Source: Bacteroidales bacterium | Lineage (GTDB): Bacteria > Bacteroidota > Bacteroidia > Bacteroidales > JAAUTT01 | Length of the DNA: 9,233 bases | Reading direction: 5' to 3' | Assembly: GCA_012031335.1 (NCBI GenBank) | Contig: JAAUTT010000119.1 | Span: forward strand, 1 to 9,233 | Part shown: piece after piece, positions 5,624 to 9,233 of the stretch | How positions within the stretch are numbered: the stretch's first letter is position 1 | How the letters are laid out: the number at the start of each line of letters is the position of its first letter | Translations under genes and position numbers: made by a program | Notes under the pieces: model-generated | Seen by the model: the letters and a program-made list of their open reading frames with translations, nothing else | Told to the model about the DNA's origin: nothing | Database searches by the model: none

Positions 5624-7465
5624 ATGAGACCTTATTTGGCGCTTACTTTCGGGTTGATTATTTTTTCATGGTTAAATATCGGTGCTCAGGATATGGAATC
5701 CTCTTTTCTCTTGAGAAAGGCCGAAATAGTCCAAAACTTAACCTTACTTGAAAATCCCGGTTCGTTAATACCACTCCGGAGACTGGATACTTTACAGATC
5801 GCTTCTGTTTCCGTGGGGACAGGCACTGTTACTCCTTTCCAGAGAATGCTCGAAAAGTATGCAACCATACGGCATTTTACTTTGAACATGCATGCTACAC
5901 CTGAACAGCAGGCGCAATTACTCCGTTCCATGTCGGCTTACAACCTGGTAATTTTGGGAATTCACCATCCTCATGCTTCGAACTCAAACCTATTTATGAA
6001 TCTGAAGGGAAAAGTGGTTACGGTTTTCTTTACACCAATATCAAATACAGTAGTTGTACCCGATATGTTTTCCGGATCGCTTCTGTTTGCCGGCCACAAT
6101 GATGAATTAACCCAGGAAATGGCCGCTCAGGCTGTGTTTGGTGGATTACCCATTTCAGGCAGGCTTCCTCAGATATTTGGGAAATATGAAACTGGTCAAG
6201 GAATTCAAATACCTCATGCTGTGCGTTTAGGTTATACCATCCCCGAAGAAACAGGTATAAATTCAGCTTCTCTTACATTCACCATCGATTCGATAATCAA
6301 CGACGCCATACGTCAGCAGGCTTTTCCGGGATGTAATATCCTGATAGCAAAGGAGGGGAAAGTGATTTTTCATAAAACTTACGGATATCATACATACGAA
6401 AATATCATTCCTGCCAGTCCAAACGATATTTACGATCTGGCTTCAGTTACAAAAGTAACCAGTGCTCTGCCTGCCATCATGAAATTAACCGAGGAGGGTA
6501 AAATAGGCCTCGATGACCCATTTTCGGATTACTGGCCCGACTGGCAGAAAAGGTTTCTACATCGTTCAAACAAGGACGATCTGACCTTTAGGGAATTGCT
6601 GGCACATCAGGCCGGTCTGGTTCCTTTCATCAAGTTTTATGAAAATACCCAGAAACAAGGCAAGGCACAATCCCGATGGTTCAGGGTGGAAGCTGATGAA
6701 AAATATAATCTGATGGTAGCTCCAGGCATGTACCTGCGTAACAACTTCAGGAAAAAAGTATACAAAACCATTCGACTTTCGGAGCTTAAAGACAGGGGGA
6801 GATATATTTACAGCGATCTGTTTTTTATTATGGCTCCCGAAGTGATAAGCAGGGTTTCGGGAGATGATTATTTACATTACCTCGATTCCTGTTTTTACCG
6901 TCCTCTCGGCGCTGGAACCCTTACCTATCTTCCTGTCCGGAAGTTTTCAACTGACAGGATTGTCCCCACCGAAGCCGATCAATACTTCCGGAAAAGATTG
7001 CTGCAGGGTTCGGTTCACGACGAGGCTTCGGCAGTTTTGGGGGGTATCTCGGGTAATGCCGGGCTTTTCGGCTCTGCCAACGACCTAGCCAAGATTTTGC
7101 AGATGTATCTTTGGAATGGCACCTATGGAGGGGAACAATATTTAAAAGAGGCAACACTGAAGGAATTCAACAGGGTACAATATCCGCATAATGGTAACCG
7201 CAGAGCCCTCGGTTTTGACAAGCCCCTCCCGAATAATAGTACACTTAGCCTCAAAGATTCCTATCCATCGCCCGATGTCAGCACCGAAAGCTTTGGCCAT
7301 TCAGGTTATACCGGTACTTTTTTCTGGATCGATCCAAAATATCAGCTGGTATATATTATGCTGGCCAACCGGGTTTATCCCAATCGCAGCTATACCAAAC
7401 TCACCGAGCTAAGTATCCGGACAAAAGTTCAACAGGCGATTTATGATGAAATTCTGAAAAGGTGA
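5624..7465 (+). CDS. Secreted serine hydrolase (beta-lactamase/PBP class C type) with GH3 C-terminal-like domain but no GH3 barrel
   Basis: This protein has 613 residues. Residues 1-22 form a signal peptide (hydrophobic core LALTFGLIIFSWL, ending GAQ). Residues about 30-205 resemble the C-terminal alpha/beta domain of GH3 enzymes: AEIVQNLTLLENPGSLIPL (33-51), LQIASVSVG (57-65), AVFGGLPISGRLP (170-182) and a YTIPEE linker. Residues about 215-610 are a class C beta-lactamase-like serine hydrolase. It has the nucleophile motif SVTK (S274, K277), Tyr-Ser-Asp (396-398) in the YxN position, GSVHDEASA (462-470) and HSGYTG (559-564) as the third motif. In Bacteroidota this pair of domains usually follows a GH3 NagZ-type TIM barrel in proteins near 1000 residues. 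Here the barrel is missing and the signal peptide joins directly to the GH3 C-domain, so no GH3 activity is expected. The likely role is cleavage of an amide or ester in a peptidoglycan-derived substrate. It lies 81 bp after the acetyltransferase. Confidence 0.9.
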   Translation: MRPYLALTFGLIIFSWLNIGAQDMESSFLLRKAEIVQNLTLLENPGSLIPLRRLDTLQIASVSVGTGTVTPFQRMLEKYATIRHFTLNMHATPEQQAQLLRSMSAYNLVILGIHHPHASNSNLFMNLKGKVVTVFFTPISNTVVVPDMFSGSLLFAGHNDELTQEMAAQAVFGGLPISGRLPQIFGKYETGQGIQIPHAVRLGYTIPEETGINSASLTFTIDSIINDAIRQQAFPGCNILIAKEGKVIFHKTYGYHTYENIIPASPNDIYDLASVTKVTSALPAIMKLTEEGKIGLDDPFSDYWPDWQKRFLHRSNKDDLTFRELLAHQAGLVPFIKFYENTQKQGKAQSRWFRVEADEKYNLMVAPGMYLRNNFRKKVYKTIRLSELKDRGRYIYSDLFFIMAPEVISRVSGDDYLHYLDSCFYRPLGAGTLTYLPVRKFSTDRIVPTEADQYFRKRLLQGSVHDEASAVLGGISGNAGLFGSANDLAKILQMYLWNGTYGGEQYLKEATLKEFNRVQYPHNGNRRALGFDKPLPNNSTLSLKDSYPSPDVSTESFGHSGYTGTFFWIDPKYQLVYIMLANRVYPNRSYTKLTELSIRTKVQQAIYDEILKR

Positions 7466-7514
7466 AGAAAGGGTTACTAAATTGAGAGGTAGAGGAAACG
7501 TTGAATACAAAGCC

Positions 7515-7560
7515 ACAAAATCACTAAAATATGCCCGAGGCAAAATTTTAGTGATTTCGT
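7515..7560. terminator. Bidirectional hairpin between convergent genes
   Basis: A perfect 13-bp inverted repeat, AAATCACTAAAAT (7518-7530) and ATTTTAGTGATTT (7545-7557), encloses a 14-base loop. A second short stem lies inside that loop: TGCC (7532-7535) with GGCA (7539-7542) around CGA. Two more pairs outside one mismatch extend the base. It sits between the stop of the serine hydrolase (7465, + strand) and the stop of the SMP-30 gene (7581, - strand), the expected place for a shared terminator. There is no long T run on either side, so it is not a textbook rho-independent terminator; its role is inferred from position and stem strength. Confidence 0.6.
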
Positions 7561-7580
7561 AACTTCATGTTAAATGTTTT

Positions 7581-8453
7581 TTACTTGGGGAAACTGACCT
7601 GATAAGCCACAACGCCATCCTTGAAAAAGGTGGGGACCAGCAATATGCCTTTTTCTTTTACAAACTCAATATCGGCAGCATTGGTTTGGATGGGTGTGGT
7701 GTCGAGCAGAAGCAATGGTTTCTGACCTTCCTTTATTTCGTTTACATGTCCTTGCCAGTCCGATATTATATACGTACCCTTGCCGGTTGCTACTACACCG
7801 TCTACACCTCCGGTATTATCTACAAGTGTTTTAATGGATTTGGTGGTTACATCGATACTTACAACCCTGTTGGCTAATCCTGCAATTAGGGTATTTCCCT
7901 GAGCAAAAACCCCGTTAATGTTCTGGAGTTCGGCCGATTTTACAAAAATATCCAATTTCCCTTTTTTCAGAGAATAGATAGTTGCGTCACCCATATCCGA
8001 AACGTAAACGGTACCACTTTTATCAACAGTTACATCGTTAAGTTTTTTAGCACCTTCAACTTTATACTTATTCAGTACTTCTCCTTTTTTAATATCAATT
8101 TCCACAATTTCGTCAATGTCACTAACATAAAGTTTCCCTTTATGTACTCCCATTCCTTTGGGACCTGACAGACCTTTAATCCAGTTAGCTTCAAGAATAT
8201 CACCTTTCAGGTTCATTTTAGTTATAAAGCCGTTTCCATCTTTCTCCCATGGATTCATGTTAACGTTGGAAACAAACAAGAGGTCATTCTCGTCATCATA
8301 AACAAGAGATTCAGGTGTTTTCAGGTCTTTTTTTGTTTCCCAGATGGTGATAAGCCGTTCGTGTTGGAATTTCTCCTGAGCATCAGTATCATAAATCGAG
8401 CCTGATATGATAACAGCGCAGGTAAGAAGCAGTTTGTTAATTTTTTTGTTCAT
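7581..8453 (-). CDS. Secreted SMP-30/gluconolactonase-like beta-propeller protein
   Basis: This 290-residue protein starts with a signal peptide (MNKKINKLLLTCAVIISGS, Lys-rich then hydrophobic, with a probable cut after DTDAQ at 22-26). The remainder is a series of beta-propeller blades with repeated patterns such as LLFVSNV (58-64), KLYVSDID (107-114), TVYVSDMGD (148-156) and TYIISDWQG (227-235). The LND at 138-140 and Glu48 in TPESLVYD match positions that bind the divalent metal in SMP-30/gluconolactonase enzymes, but the overall match is loose. It could be a lactonase or a non-catalytic NHL/SMP-30-like sensor or binding protein. It is transcribed opposite to the amino-sugar run and has its own upstream region (8454-8560), so it is probably a separate unit. 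No neighbour explains its role. Confidence 0.8.
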   Translation of the reverse strand: MNKKINKLLLTCAVIISGSIYDTDAQEKFQHERLITIWETKKDLKTPESLVYDDENDLLFVSNVNMNPWEKDGNGFITKMNLKGDILEANWIKGLSGPKGMGVHKGKLYVSDIDEIVEIDIKKGEVLNKYKVEGAKKLNDVTVDKSGTVYVSDMGDATIYSLKKGKLDIFVKSAELQNINGVFAQGNTLIAGLANRVVSIDVTTKSIKTLVDNTGGVDGVVATGKGTYIISDWQGHVNEIKEGQKPLLLLDTTPIQTNAADIEFVKEKGILLVPTFFKDGVVAYQVSFPK

Positions 8454-8536
8454 GGTTTTCGAATTGATTTGTGAATGTATGTAATAACAATATTAAACAG
8501 AAAAATGATCAAATTAATGGTAAGATTATTAGTATA

Positions 8537-8567
8537 TTTTTTTTAAAACAAAAAATAGATACCTTTG
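8537..8567 (+). promoter_or_regulatory. Bacteroidota-type promoter for tRNA-Leu
   Basis: TACCTTTG at 8560-8567 is an exact match to the Bacteroidota -7 consensus TAnnTTTG. A run of T at 8537-8544 lies about 19 bases upstream, where the TTTG-like -33 element is expected. Transcription would begin close to 8573-8576, a few bases before the tRNA at 8580. The spacing and match make this the best-supported promoter in the window. Confidence 0.75.
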
Positions 8568-8579
8568 CACCCGGTTTTT

Positions 8580-8661
8580 GCGGATGTGTCGTAATTGGTA
8601 GCCGAGCCAGACTTAGGATCTGGTGCCGGAAGGCGTGGGGGTTCGAGTCCCTTCATCCGCA
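8580..8661 (+). tRNA. tRNA-Leu (anticodon UAG)
   Basis: The acceptor strands GCGGATG (8580-8586) and CATCCGC (8654-8660) pair fully, and the discriminator is A8661. The anticodon stem CCAGA/TCTGG encloses CTTAGGA, giving anticodon TAG, which reads CUA and other CUN leucine codons. A long variable arm (GCC-GGAA-GGC) marks a class II tRNA, as expected for leucine. The T arm has GGGGG, TTCGAGT and CCCTT, including two G-U pairs. The D loop contains GGTAG. The CCA end is not encoded (the next bases are CGC), so it must be added after transcription. Confidence 0.96.
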
Positions 8662-8670
8662 CGCTATAAC

Positions 8671-8717
8671 CGCCTTAAACTAACTTCGATTATGATGTTA
8701 GTTAAGGCGTTTTTTTT
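8671..8717 (+). terminator. Rho-independent terminator after tRNA-Leu
   Basis: CGCCTTAAACTAAC (8671-8684) pairs with GTTAGTTAAGGCG (8697-8709) with one bulged base, making a stem of about 13 bp, followed at once by eight T (8710-8717). It lies ten bases after the tRNA and 40 bases before tig. It should end the tRNA transcript and separate it from tig. Confidence 0.9.
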
Positions 8718-8756
8718 CAAAATAATTCAGTAAATTTATTTTTTAATTATTCAGGA

Positions 8757-9233
8757 ATGAACATTGTTAAAGAACAAAAAGACGATTTAAATGCGGTGTT
8801 AAAAGTTCACATATCGAAAAGCGATTATGAACCCAATGTTATAAAAACTTTAACTGATTATAGAAAGAAAGCACGTTTGGATGGTTTTCGTCCAGGTAAT
8901 GCCACGATGGGTCTTATTCAAAAAATGTATGGTAAGCAGGTAATGCTCGAAGAAGTGAATAAGTTACTCTCCGAAACAGTAACCAAATACCTTACCGACC
9001 AAAATATTCATATTCTTGGCGATCCGCTTCCCAGCGAAAAAGAACAAAAAGTAATCGACTGGGAAACAGAAACAGAATTTGAATTTGCCTTTGATCTTGG
9101 TCTCTCTCCTGAATTTGATCTTAACCTTTCACAAAAAGATAAACTTCCTTTATACGATATTACCCCTGCCGAAAAAGTAACCGATACATATGTAGACGGT
9201 TACCTTCGCAGATACGGTTCGTTTAAAACCTGC
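8757..9233 (+). CDS. tig: Trigger factor, ribosome-associated chaperone (3' end outside window)
   Basis: The frame is open from ATG 8757 to the window edge (159 residues, no stop), so the gene continues beyond it. Residues 1-125 match the trigger factor N-terminal ribosome-binding domain: LNAVLKVHISKSDYE (11-25), DYRKKARLDGFRPG (34-47), the L23-contacting loop GFRPGNAT (43-50), MGLIQKMYGKQV (51-62), EEVNKLLSE (65-73) and ILGDPLPSE (86-94). The following residues lead toward the PPIase domain. Trigger factor binds near the exit tunnel and shields nascent chains in the cytoplasm. Phe44 and Arg45 of the ribosome-binding signature are kept, but the Pro usual at position 50 is Thr. AGGA directly abuts the ATG, too close for a normal Shine-Dalgarno. 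A weak -7-like TAAATTTA at 8731-8738 may be its promoter. Confidence 0.93.
   Translation, partial: MNIVKEQKDDLNAVLKVHISKSDYEPNVIKTLTDYRKKARLDGFRPGNATMGLIQKMYGKQVMLEEVNKLLSETVTKYLTDQNIHILGDPLPSEKEQKVIDWETETEFEFAFDLGLSPEFDLNLSQKDKLPLYDITPAEKVTDTYVDGYLRRYGSFKTC

Noticed and set aside
8470..8520. Candidate -7 boxes for the SMP-30 gene on the minus strand (TAATATTG, TTAATTTG)
   Set aside because: Each has one mismatch and no TTTG element at the right spacing, so no promoter is called.
8471..8683. A 70-residue open frame on the + strand
   Set aside because: It runs through the tRNA promoter and the tRNA-Leu gene and has no protein-like features.

Overview
The window looks like a chromosome segment from a Bacteroidota bacterium, probably Bacteroidales or Marinilabiliales. 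The signs are a TAnnTTTG-type promoter before the tRNA, starts with little or no Shine-Dalgarno sequence, signal peptides ending in Gln, a GHL10 (DUF187) glycosidase with a C-terminal FN3-like domain, a DUF5009-type membrane acetyltransferase, and a Bacteroidota-style trigger factor. These assignments come from reading the sequence; no database search was made.

Positions 1-7465 (+ strand) hold a tightly packed gene run. It starts inside a GH9 glycosidase fused to a polysaccharide-deacetylase (NodB/CE4-like) domain. Next come a secreted GHL10 glycosidase with an FN3-like tail, a sodium:solute symporter (SSS), a transmembrane acetyltransferase related to heparan-alpha-glucosaminide N-acetyltransferase (4-bp ATGA overlap with the symporter), and after an 81-bp gap a secreted serine hydrolase of the beta-lactamase/PBP class. 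The content suggests salvage of amino sugars: glycosidases and a deacetylase act outside the cytoplasm, the symporter imports a product, and the membrane enzyme could N-acetylate a glucosamine-type sugar. Peptidoglycan is the likeliest source, because GHL10 includes E. coli DigH, which cleaves denuded glycan strands, and because the serine hydrolase carries a GH3 C-terminal-type domain seen in NagZ/beta-lactamase fusions. Chitin-derived oligosaccharides are an alternative. The substrate is inferred.

The first three genes of this run are each broken by a one-base indel (about 380-384, 2668-2674 and 3112-3116). Family-like protein sequence continues in the new frame immediately after each break. 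This suggests sequencing or assembly errors, or very recent mutation, rather than old decay.

Positions 7466-7580 are intergenic and carry a strong hairpin between convergent genes. Positions 7581-8453 (- strand) encode a secreted SMP-30/gluconolactonase-like beta-propeller. Positions 8454-8579 hold the divergent promoter region. A tRNA-Leu(UAG) lies at 8580-8661, followed by a clear rho-independent terminator. The window ends inside the trigger factor gene (tig, from 8757).

The most notable points are the GH9-deacetylase fusion with an altered NodB motif 1 in the same run as a transmembrane N-acetyltransferase, the serine hydrolase that keeps a GH3 C-terminal domain but has no GH3 catalytic barrel, and the cluster of three single-base frameshifts.
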